Counted from the first letter of the stretch, positions 47,585 to 57,323 are shown. The stretch: DNA of 64,000 bases from Burkholderiales bacterium (GCA_016185015.1 JACPOI010000036.1:240912-304911); one strand, 5' to 3'. A program made the numbers and translations. The notes: generated by a model from the letters alone, not told the origin.

Positions 47585-48841
47585 ATGACCGAGAAGACTC
47601 AGAAGCTTTCCCCCAGCAACCCGGGTCGTCGCACCCTCATCGTCGGCGGCGCTGCCGTTGCCGTGGCGCCGGCCTGGATGGGTGTGGCGCGTGCGCAATC
47701 CACGCCGATCAAGATCGGTTTCCCGGTGCCCCTGACCGGTGCCTTCTCCGCCGAGGCGCAGGACCAGGTGCGCGCGGCCGAGATCGCCATCAAGGACTTC
47801 AACGATGCCGGGGGCTACAAGGGCCGCAAGGCCGAGCTGCTGGTGCGTGACGACAAGCTCAATCCGGGCGAGGCCGCCACCCGCACGCTGGAGCTGATCG
47901 AGAAGGACAAGGTGGACTTCGTGGTGGGCTCGCTGTCGGCGGCCACCCAGCTCTCCATCAACGCGGTCTGCCGCGACCGCAAGGTGCTGTTCAACTCCAT
48001 CAGCCAGTCCGATGCCATCAACGAGGCCAAGGACTGGAGCCTGTACACCTTCCACGAGGCGCTCAACCCGCACCTCACGGCCGGCGCCGTGGCGCGCTAC
48101 GCGTTCCCGAAGTTCGGCAAGAAGGTGGTCTACCTGACGGCCGACTACGCCTACGGCCACGAGATGGTGCGCGGCTTCCAGCGCGCCGGGCAGTCCCTGG
48201 GCGTGCAGACCCTGGCCGACATCCGCCACCCGATCGGCGCGGCCGACTACTCGGCCTTCCTGCCGCGCATCCAGGCGCTCAAGCCTGACATCCTGGTGCT
48301 GTGCAACTTCGGCCGCGACCTGGTGAACTCCGCCAAGCAGGCCACCGACTTCGGCATCAAGGCCAACACCAAGATCATCGCGCCGGTGCTGCTGTACACG
48401 GCGCGCCAGGCCGGCGGCCCCGATGCCTTCGAGGGCGTGCTGGGGGGCACCTCCTACTACTGGGGCATGGAAGACAAGATCCCGGCGGCCAAGGCCTTCA
48501 ACGACAAGTTCCGCAAGGCCAACGGCGGCGCGGTGCCTTCGGATTACGGCGCGCTGGGTTACGCCGGCGTGCGCAGCGTGCTGCAGGCCGTGCTCAACGC
48601 CAACTCGACCGAATCGATGAAGGTCAGCATTGCGCTGCGCCAGCTGCGCTACAACTGGTACAAGGGCGATCAGTTCTACCGCAAGTGCGACCACCAGTCG
48701 GTGCAGTCGGTGGTGATCGTCGAGTCGAAGTCCAAGAACATGAAGGACAAGTACGACGTCTTCAATGTGCTGTCCATCGAGAACGCCGACGAGAAGAACC
48801 TGCGCAGCTGCGACGAGCTGGGCCACAAGGTCTCGACCTGA
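47585..48841 (+). CDS. Branched-chain-amino-acid-type ABC transporter substrate-binding protein
   Basis: A 418-residue periplasmic binding protein (LivK/type I fold). The signal region RRTLIVGGAAVAVAPAWMGVARAQ has a twin-Arg start, suggesting possible Tat export. The mature domain begins TPIKIGFPVPLTGAFSAEAQDQ and contains VDFVVGSLSAATQLSINAV. Members of this family also bind aromatic acids and urea. It is followed by a terminator-like hairpin and then the two permease and two ATPase genes. Confidence 0.92.
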   Translation: MTEKTQKLSPSNPGRRTLIVGGAAVAVAPAWMGVARAQSTPIKIGFPVPLTGAFSAEAQDQVRAAEIAIKDFNDAGGYKGRKAELLVRDDKLNPGEAATRTLELIEKDKVDFVVGSLSAATQLSINAVCRDRKVLFNSISQSDAINEAKDWSLYTFHEALNPHLTAGAVARYAFPKFGKKVVYLTADYAYGHEMVRGFQRAGQSLGVQTLADIRHPIGAADYSAFLPRIQALKPDILVLCNFGRDLVNSAKQATDFGIKANTKIIAPVLLYTARQAGGPDAFEGVLGGTSYYWGMEDKIPAAKAFNDKFRKANGGAVPSDYGALGYAGVRSVLQAVLNANSTESMKVSIALRQLRYNWYKGDQFYRKCDHQSVQSVVIVESKSKNMKDKYDVFNVLSIENADEKNLRSCDELGHKVST

Positions 48842-48862
48842 TCCACGGCGCTGCGTCTGCGT

Positions 48863-48892
48863 CCCGCGGTGCCTGTGCACCGCGGGATTTTT
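48863..48892 (+). terminator. Intra-operon terminator/attenuator after the binding-protein gene
   Basis: CCCGCGGTGC and GCACCGCGGG form a perfect 10-bp stem with a 4-base loop, followed by ATTTTTCT. It starts 22 bases after the binding-protein stop and ends 23 bases before the permease start. A partial terminator or 3'-stabilising hairpin here would give more binding protein than membrane components. Confidence 0.75.
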
Positions 48893-48914
48893 CTGATCCC
48901 ACCGAAGAATCCGA

Positions 48915-49799
48915 ATGCTTGATATCTCGCCGCAACTGTTTGCCCTGCAGTTGATGACCGGCATCGCGCTGGGCGCCATCTACGCCCTGCTGGCGATCGG
49001 CCTGTCGCTGATCTTCGGCATGCTGACCGTGGTGAACTTCGCCCACGGCGCCTTCTTCATGGTGGGCGCCTTCCTCGGCGTCTACTTCCTCGGCATCACC
49101 GGCAACTTCTGGTTCAGCCTGCTGCTGGTGCCCTTGGCCACCGGCGCCATCGGCCTGGTGTGCGAGCGTTTCCTGGTGCGCCCGCTCTACGGCCGCGGCA
49201 TCGACTACCCGCTGCTGCTGACCTTCGGCCTGTCCTACGTGCTGATCGACGTGATGCGCTTCGCCTTCGGCATCGAAGGCCTGCCCAGCTCCACGCCGGC
49301 TGCGCTGCGCGGTTCGGTGTTCCTGGGCTTCGGGCATTTTCCGCTGTACCGCCTGTTCCTGATCGGCGCCACGGCGGCCATCGTGCTGGCGCTGTGGCTC
49401 TTCATCGAGAAGACACGCTACGGCCTGATCATCCGCGCCGGCTCGCGCGACCCGGAGATCGTGCGCGTGCTGGGCATCGACATTTCCAAAGTGTGGCTGC
49501 TGGTGTTCGGCATCGGCACGGCCATCGCCGGCCTGTCGGGCCTGCTGGCCGCGCCCACGCGCGCCGTCAACCCCGAGATGGGCATCCCCATCCTGGCCGA
49601 GTCCTTTGTCGTCACGGTGGTGGGCGGCATGGGCTCGCTGCCCGGGGCGGTGGTGGCCGGCTTGCTGGTGGGCATCGTGTTTGCGATGACGTCGCTGGTG
49701 GCGCCCGAGTACGCCGAACTTTCCATCTTTGTCCTGATGGCCGTGGTCCTGCTGATCCGTCCGCAGGGCTTTTTCGGCAAGGCCGGACTGATGAGCTGA
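48915..49799 (+). CDS. Branched-chain-type ABC transporter permease (LivH-like)
   Basis: A 294-residue inner-membrane permease with about eight helices. Family features are GAIYALLAIGLSLIFGMLTVVNFAHGAFFMVGA at the N-terminus (core LTVVNFAHGAFFMVGA) and GMGSLPGAVVAGLLVGI near the C-terminus; IAGLSGLLAAP is the EAA-like region. It pairs with the downstream LivM-like protein. Order SBP-H-M-G-F is classical. Confidence 0.93.
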   Translation: MLDISPQLFALQLMTGIALGAIYALLAIGLSLIFGMLTVVNFAHGAFFMVGAFLGVYFLGITGNFWFSLLLVPLATGAIGLVCERFLVRPLYGRGIDYPLLLTFGLSYVLIDVMRFAFGIEGLPSSTPAALRGSVFLGFGHFPLYRLFLIGATAAIVLALWLFIEKTRYGLIIRAGSRDPEIVRVLGIDISKVWLLVFGIGTAIAGLSGLLAAPTRAVNPEMGIPILAESFVVTVVGGMGSLPGAVVAGLLVGIVFAMTSLVAPEYAELSIFVLMAVVLLIRPQGFFGKAGLMS

Positions 49800-49808
49800 C
49801 CGAGCACC

Positions 49809-50792
49809 ATGAACAAGACCCTGATCTCTTTCCTCACACTGGCGCGGCAGCACCGGGTGGCTTCGGCCCTGCTGTTCCTGCTGGTATTCCCCTTCCTGAT
49901 GCCCTATGACGCGCTGTCGGTCAACATCCTGATCTTCGGCCTCTACGCGGTGGGCTTCAACCTGCTGTTCGGCTACACCGGCATGCTGTCCTTCGGGCAT
50001 GCGGCCTTCCTCGGGGTCGGCTCCTATCTGGCCGGCATCGCGGTGGTGCATGCGGGCTGGCCCTGGTGGGCGGCCATCCTGGCGGGCGTGGCCTCCTCGG
50101 CCCTGGTCGGGCTGGTGATCGGCTTCCTGGCCATCCGAACGCGCGGCATCTACTTCTCCATGGTCACGCTGGCGCTGGGCCAGATCGTCTATTACGCCTT
50201 CTACAAGGCTGACCACTGGACCGGCGGCGAGAACGGCCTGCGCGGCGTGAAGGTGGAGTTCATCGAGCTGCCGGGCCTGTCCATCAACTTCATCGATCCG
50301 CTCAACAAGTACTACGTGATCTACGTCTTCGTGGCGCTGGCGCTGTGGTTCCTCTCGCGCGTGCTGAGTTCGCCCTTTGGCGCGGTGATCGAGGCCATCC
50401 GGGAGAACGAGAAGCGCGCCGCCGCCTGCGGCTACGACGTGGCGCGCGCCAAGCTGCTGGTCTTCGTGCTCTCGGCCGGCATCTGCGGCCTGGCCGGCAC
50501 GCTGCGTGCGCTGCACCTGTCCATCGTGCCGATCGACTCGCTGCACTACCTGCAGTCGGGCCAGGCCGTGATGATGTGCCTGCTGGGCGGCATGGGCACC
50601 TTCTTCGGCCCCTTTGTGGGCGCGGCGGTCTTTCTCTACCTGGAGGATGTGATCACCAACCTCACCCGCTACTGGATGGGCGTGGTGGGCCTGGTCTTCA
50701 TGGTCTTCGTGCTGTTCTTCCCCAAGGGCATCTGGGGTACCTTGCTGCACCAACTGGAGCGTTGGCAACGCCGCCAGGGAGGTGCCGCATGA
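49809..50792 (+). CDS. Branched-chain-type ABC transporter permease (LivM-like)
   Basis: A 327-residue permease with about ten hydrophobic helices. Typical stretches: NLLFGYTGMLSFGHAAFLGVG, FLAIRTRGIYFSMVTLALGQ and the C-terminal GGMGTFFGPFVGAAVFLYLED. AIRENEKRAAACGYDVARAKL is the cytoplasmic coupling loop. It starts 9 bases after livH and its stop overlaps the ATPase start by 4 bases. Confidence 0.93.
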   Translation: MNKTLISFLTLARQHRVASALLFLLVFPFLMPYDALSVNILIFGLYAVGFNLLFGYTGMLSFGHAAFLGVGSYLAGIAVVHAGWPWWAAILAGVASSALVGLVIGFLAIRTRGIYFSMVTLALGQIVYYAFYKADHWTGGENGLRGVKVEFIELPGLSINFIDPLNKYYVIYVFVALALWFLSRVLSSPFGAVIEAIRENEKRAAACGYDVARAKLLVFVLSAGICGLAGTLRALHLSIVPIDSLHYLQSGQAVMMCLLGGMGTFFGPFVGAAVFLYLEDVITNLTRYWMGVVGLVFMVFVLFFPKGIWGTLLHQLERWQRRQGGAA

Positions 50793-51535
50793 GCGCTGTT
50801 CCTATTCTCGAAGTACGCCACGCGTCCCGCTTTTACGGCAAGTTCAAGGCGCTCAGCGATGTGAGCGTGTCCTTCCGCACCGGTGAACTGACGGCCATCA
50901 TCGGGCCCAACGGCGCGGGAAAAAGCACTTTCTTCAACGTCATCAGCGGCGGCGTGCCGCCGAGCGCCGGGCAGGTGCTGTTCCAGGGGCAGGACATCAC
51001 GGGCATCGCCCCGCACGAGTTTGCCCGTCTGGGCATTGCCAAGAGCTTCCAGATCACCAACGTCTTCAAGCACCTGAGCGCGCACGAGAACGTGCGGGTG
51101 GCGCTGCAGATGCAGACCACGCGCTTCCAGCTGCTGCGCCCGCGCAGTCACTACCGCGAACTGATCGAGCGCGCCGACGCCCTGCTGGCGCGCGTGGGCC
51201 TGCAGGCCTGCCGCGACAAGCTCGCCGGTGATCTGGCGCACGGCCAGCAGCGCTCGCTGGAAGTGGCCATGGCCCTGGCCTGCGAGCCCAAGCTGCTGCT
51301 GATGGACGAGCCCACCGCCGGCATGTCGCCCGAGGAGACGCTGGTGATGATGGAGCTGATCCGCCGGCTGGCGCAGGAACGCACCGTGATCCTGGTGGAG
51401 CACAAGATGAAGATGGTGATGGGTCTGTGCAATCGCCTCATCGTGCTGCACCACGGCGAGCTGCTGGTGGACGGCACGCCCGAGGAGATCCGCAATAACG
51501 CCGAGGTCAAGCGCGTGTACCTGGGACAAGGTTAA
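50789..51535 (+). CDS. Branched-chain-type ABC transporter ATPase (LivG-like)
   Basis: A 248-residue ATPase. Walker A GPNGAGKST (about residues 39-47), signature LAHGQQRSLEVAMAL (LivG-type replacement of LSGGQ), Walker B LLLMDEPTAGMSPEE and VEHKMKMV. The ATG at 50789 overlaps the LivM stop (ATGA). It dimerises with the LivF-like protein to energise transport. Confidence 0.93.
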   Translation: MSAVPILEVRHASRFYGKFKALSDVSVSFRTGELTAIIGPNGAGKSTFFNVISGGVPPSAGQVLFQGQDITGIAPHEFARLGIAKSFQITNVFKHLSAHENVRVALQMQTTRFQLLRPRSHYRELIERADALLARVGLQACRDKLAGDLAHGQQRSLEVAMALACEPKLLLMDEPTAGMSPEETLVMMELIRRLAQERTVILVEHKMKMVMGLCNRLIVLHHGELLVDGTPEEIRNNAEVKRVYLGQG

Positions 51536-51543
51536 GGAAGATC

Positions 51544-52248
<705 letters not shown>

Positions 52249-52285
52249 GCGCAGGGCGGCGGCGGGGCAGGGATAATCGCCTCCC

Positions 52286-52933
52286 ATGGAAATCCTCACC
52301 TTTCTGATCGACTTCATCCTGCACGTGGACAAGCACCTGGAGGTGTTTGTGCAGAACTACGGCGCCTGGGTCTACGCGCTGCTGTTCATGATCGTCTTCG
52401 TCGAGACCGGCGTGGTGGTCATGCCCTTCCTGCCGGGTGACTCGCTGCTGTTTGTGGTGGGGGCGCTGGCCGGGGCCGGGCTGCTGAACTTTCCGCTGGC
52501 CGTGGCGGTCTTGCTGGCGGCGGCCGTGCTGGGCGACCAGTGCAACTACTCCATCGGGCGCTATTTCGGTCCCAAGGTGTTCCAGTGGGAGGACTCGCGC
52601 TTTTTCAACAAGCGCGCCTTCCAGCGCGCGCACGATTTCTACGAGACCTACGGCGGCATCACGATCATCCTGGCGCGTTTCATGCCCTTCCTGCGCACCT
52701 TCGTGCCCTTCGTCGGCGGCGTGGCCGAGATGAGCCGCGTGAAGTTCACGCTCTACAACATCGTGGGTGCCGTGATCTGGGTACTGGGCATCTGCACGGC
52801 GGGTTATTTCCTGGGCAGCTTGCCCTGGGTCAAGCAAAACCTGGACAAGATCATCTGGGCCATGATCCTGATCCCCGGCCTGATCGTGATCTACGGCAGC
52901 TGGAAGGCGCACCGGCAGTCGCGCACCAGCTGA
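52286..52933 (+). CDS. DedA/VTT-domain membrane protein
   Basis: A 215-residue membrane protein of the DedA family. The core features are VVMPFLPGDSLLFVVGALAG (about residues 46-65), GDQCNYSIGRYFGP and RFMPFLRTFVPFVGGVAEMS, which carries the conserved Arg residues. Members are undecaprenyl-phosphate or lipid flippases and polyamine/drug-tolerance factors. The gene is solitary, 37 bases after livF. Confidence 0.9.
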   Translation: MEILTFLIDFILHVDKHLEVFVQNYGAWVYALLFMIVFVETGVVVMPFLPGDSLLFVVGALAGAGLLNFPLAVAVLLAAAVLGDQCNYSIGRYFGPKVFQWEDSRFFNKRAFQRAHDFYETYGGITIILARFMPFLRTFVPFVGGVAEMSRVKFTLYNIVGAVIWVLGICTAGYFLGSLPWVKQNLDKIIWAMILIPGLIVIYGSWKAHRQSRTS

Positions 52934-53060
52934 GCAAGCGCCCACAGGTGGATGAATGACCAGCTTGCCGGTTGTGGCCGGCTGTGTGCATGATGGAGCC
53001 AGGGATGTGTTCCAGCCGGCTGCTACAAGGCCGGCCCACTGTCAGCAGGAAGGTGCAGAC

Positions 53061-53387
53061 ATGCCACGCAAGAAAGCCGAAACCGGCAGCCACGAGACGC
53101 CCAGCATGAAGGCGGTGCCCGAGGCCGCGGAAGTCCTGGTGGGGCAGGTGCTCAAGCGCCCCGGCGGCTACTACTGGAGCCTGAGCGACGGTGGGCGCGA
53201 ATTCGGCCCTTACGACAGCTTCGATGAAGCCCAGGCCGACATGGAGGCCGCGGCGGACCTCGAAGCCCCCGAGCCCGGCGAGAGCCTGCAGGAGGCCGAG
53301 AGCGAGCTCGGCATTGCCGACTGGATCGACCCCGAAACCGGCGAGCCCGCCGAGGGGCTGTCACCCCCGCATCTCGATAACGATTAG
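53061..53387 (+). CDS. Hypothetical acidic protein, 108 residues
   Basis: A small acidic cytoplasmic protein starting MPRKKAETGSHETP. The middle (VLKRPGGYYWSLSDGGREFGPYDSFDEA) resembles a short beta-hairpin module; the C-terminal 40 residues are very rich in Glu/Ala/Pro. AGGAAGG (53046-53052) supports the ATG at 53061 over an upstream start at 52956. The stop overlaps the convergent sirB2-like stop by 4 bases. No known family is recognised. Confidence 0.65.
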   Translation: MPRKKAETGSHETPSMKAVPEAAEVLVGQVLKRPGGYYWSLSDGGREFGPYDSFDEAQADMEAAADLEAPEPGESLQEAESELGIADWIDPETGEPAEGLSPPHLDND

Positions 53388-53788
53388 TCCCAGCTTGCGA
53401 ACAGCCCCCACGGCGAGTGGGTCAGCGCCACCGAGACCATGAAGCCGTAACAGGCCAGCGCGCCGATGTAGCACAGCGCCTTGGCTTCCCGCTGGCGCGC
53501 GTACTTGAGCGCGAGCATGCCCAGCACGATGTACAACGGCAGCACGGCCAGCTTGACCTGCAGCCAGGGCGTGACCAGGGGGTTGAGGCGCAGTTCCCAC
53601 AGCAGGCGCAGGGCCGCGGCCAGCAGGCCGGTGTCGATGATGGCGCTGACCCGTCCCAGCACCGGGTGCAGGGGCCAGCGCTGGCGGGCCAGCACGGCAG
53701 CGCCGCGCAGCGCGAACAGCGCGCCGCTGGTGAAGGCCAGGCCCATGTGCAGATGGCGCAGGGCGGGGTAATGGACGATCCAATCCAT
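53384..53788 (-). CDS. SirB2-family membrane protein
   Basis: A 134-residue protein with four hydrophobic helices, starting MDWIVHYPALRHLHMGLAF. LHMGLAFTSGALFALRG and the HPVLGRVSAIIDTGLLAAALRL segment match the SirB2 family (named from a Salmonella regulator region; the biochemical role is unknown). It is convergent with the acidic hypothetical and upstream of nothing on its strand. Confidence 0.85.
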   Translation of the reverse strand: MDWIVHYPALRHLHMGLAFTSGALFALRGAAVLARQRWPLHPVLGRVSAIIDTGLLAAALRLLWELRLNPLVTPWLQVKLAVLPLYIVLGMLALKYARQREAKALCYIGALACYGFMVSVALTHSPWGLFASWD

Positions 53789-53813
53789 GGCTGTGCTGGT
53801 TCCGTGAAAGGGG

Positions 53814-55145
53814 CTAGACGCTGCGGTTGCGCGCCAGCGGCGGGTTCTTGGCGAAATAACCTTCGATGCCGCGCATCAGCGCCTGGGCCAGCTGCTCCTG
53901 GTAGGCCTCGCTGTTGAGCTTGGCTTCCTCTTCCGGGTTGCTGATGAAGGCGGCCTCCACCAGCACGCTGGGGATGTCGGGCGCTTTCAGCACGGCGAAG
54001 CCGGCCTGCTCCACACGCGGTTTGTGCAGCTTGCCGACCCGGCCGATCTCGCTGAGCAGGGTGCCGCCCAGGCGCAGGCTGTCCTTGATCTGGGCGCTGG
54101 TGCTCATGTCCAGCATGGCGCTCTGGACCTGCGCATCCTTGGCCTTGACGTTGATGCCGCCGATCTGGTCGGCCTTGTTTTCCTTGGCCGCCATCCAGCG
54201 CGCTGCGCTGCTCGACGCCCCGCCGTGGCTCAGCGCGAACACGCTGGCCCCCTGGGGGCGCGGCGTGTAGAAGGCATCGGCGTGGATGCTCACGAACAGG
54301 TCGGCCTGCACCTGGCGCGCCTTCTGCACGCGCACGTGCAGGGGCACGAAGAAGTCGCCGTCGCGCGTGAGGTAGGCGAAGAGGGTGTGGCCGTTGACGC
54401 TGCGCGAATTGATGCGGTCGCGCAGGCGGCGCGCCAGGCGCAGCACCACGTCCTTCTCGCGCGTGCCGCGCGGGCCGATGGCGCCCGGGTCTTCGCCGCC
54501 GTGGCCGGGGTCCAGCGCAATGATGATGAGCCGGTCGGTCCCGTTGCCGCGCGCCGGCAGCGCAGGCACGGTCGGCTGGCCAGGCACAGGCGCCTTGTCG
54601 GCGTGGCGGGCGATCAGCTCGCCCAGCGGGTCGGCGCCAGGGTGCGCGGCCGAGGCTGCCGGGGCCGGTGCGGGCGCGCCTTCCTTGAGCTTGAGGCGCT
54701 CGGCGATCAGTGCGGCCAGCGGGTCGGGCGGCTGGGTGGGGTAGAGGTCGAACACCAGGCGGTGCTGGTAGGGCTCGATGGGGTGCAGGGTGAAGACCTG
54801 GGGCTTGATGGCCTGCTTGAGGTCGATCACCAGGCGCACCACGCCCGGTGCGTACTGGCCCACGCGGATGCCGGCGATGTTGGGGTCGTCGGGCAGGACC
54901 TTGGCGACCAGCTCGCGCAGCGCGGGGTTGAGCTCGATGCCCTCGATGTCCACGGCCAGGCGCGGCGGCTGGCCGATGAAGGTCTGTTTGGCCTTGAGCG
55001 CGGTGTCCGATTCGAGCGTGACGCGCGAATAGTCCTCGGCCGGCCAGACGCGCACGGCCACGATGGCGGCGCCCTTCGCGATATGGGCGCGGCCCAGCAG
55101 CAGCACCAGCGTGCCGGCCTGGATCAGTTCGCGCCTCTGGATCAT
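53814..55145 (-). CDS. amiC: N-acetylmuramoyl-L-alanine amidase
   Basis: A 443-residue cell-division amidase: an exported N-terminus with twin Arg (MIQRRELIQAGTLVLLLG), an AMIN domain (about residues 30-140) and a C-terminal Amidase_3 domain (about 210-435). Zn ligands are in IALDPGHGGEDPGAIG, then the Glu of TREKDVVLRLA and the His of VSIHADAF; LVEAAFISNPEEE is the last conserved motif. It splits the septal peptidoglycan amide bond. Its start overlaps the tsaE stop by 4 bases, as in many proteobacteria. Confidence 0.93.
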   Translation of the reverse strand: MIQRRELIQAGTLVLLLGRAHIAKGAAIVAVRVWPAEDYSRVTLESDTALKAKQTFIGQPPRLAVDIEGIELNPALRELVAKVLPDDPNIAGIRVGQYAPGVVRLVIDLKQAIKPQVFTLHPIEPYQHRLVFDLYPTQPPDPLAALIAERLKLKEGAPAPAPAASAAHPGADPLGELIARHADKAPVPGQPTVPALPARGNGTDRLIIIALDPGHGGEDPGAIGPRGTREKDVVLRLARRLRDRINSRSVNGHTLFAYLTRDGDFFVPLHVRVQKARQVQADLFVSIHADAFYTPRPQGASVFALSHGGASSSAARWMAAKENKADQIGGINVKAKDAQVQSAMLDMSTSAQIKDSLRLGGTLLSEIGRVGKLHKPRVEQAGFAVLKAPDIPSVLVEAAFISNPEEEAKLNSEAYQEQLAQALMRGIEGYFAKNPPLARNRSV

Positions 55146-55642
55146 GCGAGCGCCTCCTTCAGACCTTGCAGCAGCGCGGCCCCGGTGGGCGTACGCGCCG
55201 TCAACAGGGCCAGGCGTGATTCGTCAGCCTGCACCTGCAACTCGATGGCGAGGTCTGCCACGGGCAGCAGGCCGGCCGCCTTCTCGGGCCATTCGGCCAG
55301 CTTGAGGCCGGGGCTGGCGAAGAGGTCACGAAAGCCTGCGTCTTCCCACTCACGTGGGTCGCTGAAACGGTAGAAGTCGAAGTGCCAGATGTTGAGTCCC
55401 GGTACCTCATGCGGCTCGACCACGGCGTAGGTGGGGCTCTTGATGCGGCCGGCCACGCCCAGGGCCCGCAGCAGGTGGCGCACCAGGGTGGTCTTGCCTG
55501 CGCCCAGGTTGCCGTGCAGTTCGATGAAGGCGTTGCGCAGGGACGGCTGCGCCGCCAGCATGGCGGCCAGGGCCTGCGTGGCGGATTCGTCAGGCAGGAC
55601 GCGGGTTTCTACAATGGCTTCGTGACGTTCAGCAGCAGTCAA
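55142..55642 (-). CDS. tsaE: tRNA threonylcarbamoyladenosine biosynthesis ATPase TsaE
   Basis: A protein of about 166 residues needed for the t6A37 modification with TsaB and TsaD. P-loop HGNLGAGKTTLVRHLL, then SPTYAVVEPHEVPG, HFDFYRFSDPREWEDAG and LAEWPEKA are diagnostic. No ATG precedes the conserved N-terminal part (LPDESATQALA); TTG at 55642 is the nearest standard start, and it overlaps the divergent queG gene by about 21 bases. A later ATG would delete conserved residues. The start is therefore uncertain. Confidence 0.88.
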   Translation of the reverse strand: MTAAERHEAIVETRVLPDESATQALAAMLAAQPSLRNAFIELHGNLGAGKTTLVRHLLRALGVAGRIKSPTYAVVEPHEVPGLNIWHFDFYRFSDPREWEDAGFRDLFASPGLKLAEWPEKAAGLLPVADLAIELQVQADESRLALLTARTPTGAALLQGLKEALA

Positions 55643-56713
55643 TTCATTTCCCGGATACGGACCTGGGCCCGTGAACTCGGATTTTCCCAAATCGGCGTGA
55701 GCGGTGTCGATTTGTCGTCCGCGGAAGAGGGTTTGCGCGACTGGTTGTCGCGTGGTTTCCACGGTGAGATGGCCTATATGGCCGCACACGGTCTCAAACG
55801 CGCCCGTCCGGCCGAACTGGTGCCGGGCACGGTGAGCGTGATCACCGCGCGTCTGGACTACCTGCCAGCGAGTATGCCCGAGGGCTGGCAGGCCATCGAG
55901 TTCGAGCGCCTGGAGCGCCCGACGGAGGGCATCGTCTCGCTCTACGCCCGGGGCCGCGATTACCACAAGGTCCTGCGCGCGCGCCTGCAGCAGCTGGCCG
56001 ACCGCATGGCGGCCGAGGCGGGGCCGTTCGGTTACCGCGTCTTCACCGACTCGGCCCCGGTGCTGGAGGCCGAGCTGGCCACACGCAGCGGCCAGGGCTG
56101 GCGCGGCAAGCACACCCTGGTGCTCAACCGCGAGGCCGGCTCCATGTTTTTCCTGGGCGAGATCTATGTGGACCTGGCTCTGCCGGCCAGCGAGCCCGTC
56201 AGCAACCATTGCGGCAGCTGCAGCGCCTGCATCGACATCTGCCCCACTCAGGCCATCCTGGGTCCAGGCAAGCTGGACGCGCGGCGCTGCATCTCCTACC
56301 TGACCATCGAACATGCGGGGCCCATTCCCCTGGAGTTGCGCCCGCTGATGGGCAACCGCATCTACGGCTGCGACGACTGCCAGCTGATCTGCCCCTGGAA
56401 CAAGTACGCGCAGCGCAGCCCCTTGCCGGATTTCGCGCCGCGCCCCGGCATGAGCGGGGGGGCACTGCTGGACCTGCTGGCCTGGAGCGAGGCGGAGTTT
56501 TTGCAGCGTACCGAGGGCAGCCCGATCCGGCGCATCGGCCACGAACGCTGGCAACGCAACATCGTGGTGGCGCTGGGAAATGCCTTGCGCGTGGCGCACG
56601 ACCCTGCGATAGTCGGGGCACTGCAGGGGCAGCTGGAGCAGGGCAGTGCGCTGGTGCGCGAGCACGCCGCCTGGGCCCTGGCCCAGCAAGCGGACCCACA
56701 GGGCACTGCGTGA
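55622..56713 (+). CDS. queG: Epoxyqueuosine reductase
   Basis: A 363-residue cobalamin- and iron-sulfur-dependent enzyme making queuosine from epoxyqueuosine in tRNA. The catalytic-region motif RDYHKVLRARLQQL and two [4Fe-4S] motifs, CGSCSACIDICPTQAI and YGCDDCQLICPWNKYAQ, are intact, followed by HEAT-like C-terminal helices. GTG at 55622 (VTFSSSQF) is the likely start; it is divergent from and overlaps tsaE. Confidence 0.92.
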   Translation: MTFSSSQFISRIRTWARELGFSQIGVSGVDLSSAEEGLRDWLSRGFHGEMAYMAAHGLKRARPAELVPGTVSVITARLDYLPASMPEGWQAIEFERLERPTEGIVSLYARGRDYHKVLRARLQQLADRMAAEAGPFGYRVFTDSAPVLEAELATRSGQGWRGKHTLVLNREAGSMFFLGEIYVDLALPASEPVSNHCGSCSACIDICPTQAILGPGKLDARRCISYLTIEHAGPIPLELRPLMGNRIYGCDDCQLICPWNKYAQRSPLPDFAPRPGMSGGALLDLLAWSEAEFLQRTEGSPIRRIGHERWQRNIVVALGNALRVAHDPAIVGALQGQLEQGSALVREHAAWALAQQADPQGTA

Positions 56714-56729
56714 ATGACGGAGCCGGAAC

Positions 56730-57323
56730 ATGACCATTCAATACACCTACGTCTCGCCCCACTTGCCGGAAAACAAGATGCGCATGTACCCGACGAAGGT
56801 GATCAACATCATTGGCGGGCCTGGTTGCGAAAAGTCGCTGTTCACTGCCGCCATCATCCTGTACCTGCACCTGCATCACAAGTCGGTGGAACTGATACCG
56901 GACTACGCCAAATCGCTGGTGTGGCAGAAAGACTACGAGGGCCTGCGCAACCAGTACAAGATCGCCCAGCAGCAATACCACATGCTGGAGCTGCTCGACG
57001 GTCAGGTGCAGTTCCTGGTGGGCGAATGCTCGCTGCCGCAGATCCTGTACTACAACGAGTTCTACCCCGACAACATCTGCGACACGGGCAAGACGCGCAA
57101 GCAGATCCTGGACTGGTACAAGCAGCACAACAACGTCAACATCATGGTCGAGCGCGGCGAGCGCAAGTACATCCACACCGGCCGCTTCCAGGACGAGGAA
57201 CAGGCCAAGGAGGTCGACCGCGGCATGCGCGCTTTGCTGCGCCGCGAGGGCGTTGCCTACACCGCGCTCAAGCCCGACCTGGAGGCCATCCACGCCTTCA
57301 TGGCCGAACTGCTCAAGCAGTGA
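56730..57323 (+). CDS. NadR/AAA_28-like P-loop protein with altered Walker A
   Basis: A 197-residue protein resembling phage and bacterial NadR/AAA_28-like nucleoside-kinase-type P-loop proteins: VINIIGGPGCEKSLFTAA (residues 24-41), ELIPDYAKSLVWQ and QQQYHMLELLDGQ. The canonical GKS Gly is replaced by Glu: G29-G-P-G-C-E34-K35-S36. The usual DxP/DSPL motif is GECSLP here. It starts 16 bases after queG with GGAG upstream. Either a binding protein that lost phosphoryl transfer or an unusual enzyme; function unknown. Confidence 0.6.
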   Translation: MTIQYTYVSPHLPENKMRMYPTKVINIIGGPGCEKSLFTAAIILYLHLHHKSVELIPDYAKSLVWQKDYEGLRNQYKIAQQQYHMLELLDGQVQFLVGECSLPQILYYNEFYPDNICDTGKTRKQILDWYKQHNNVNIMVERGERKYIHTGRFQDEEQAKEVDRGMRALLRREGVAYTALKPDLEAIHAFMAELLKQ

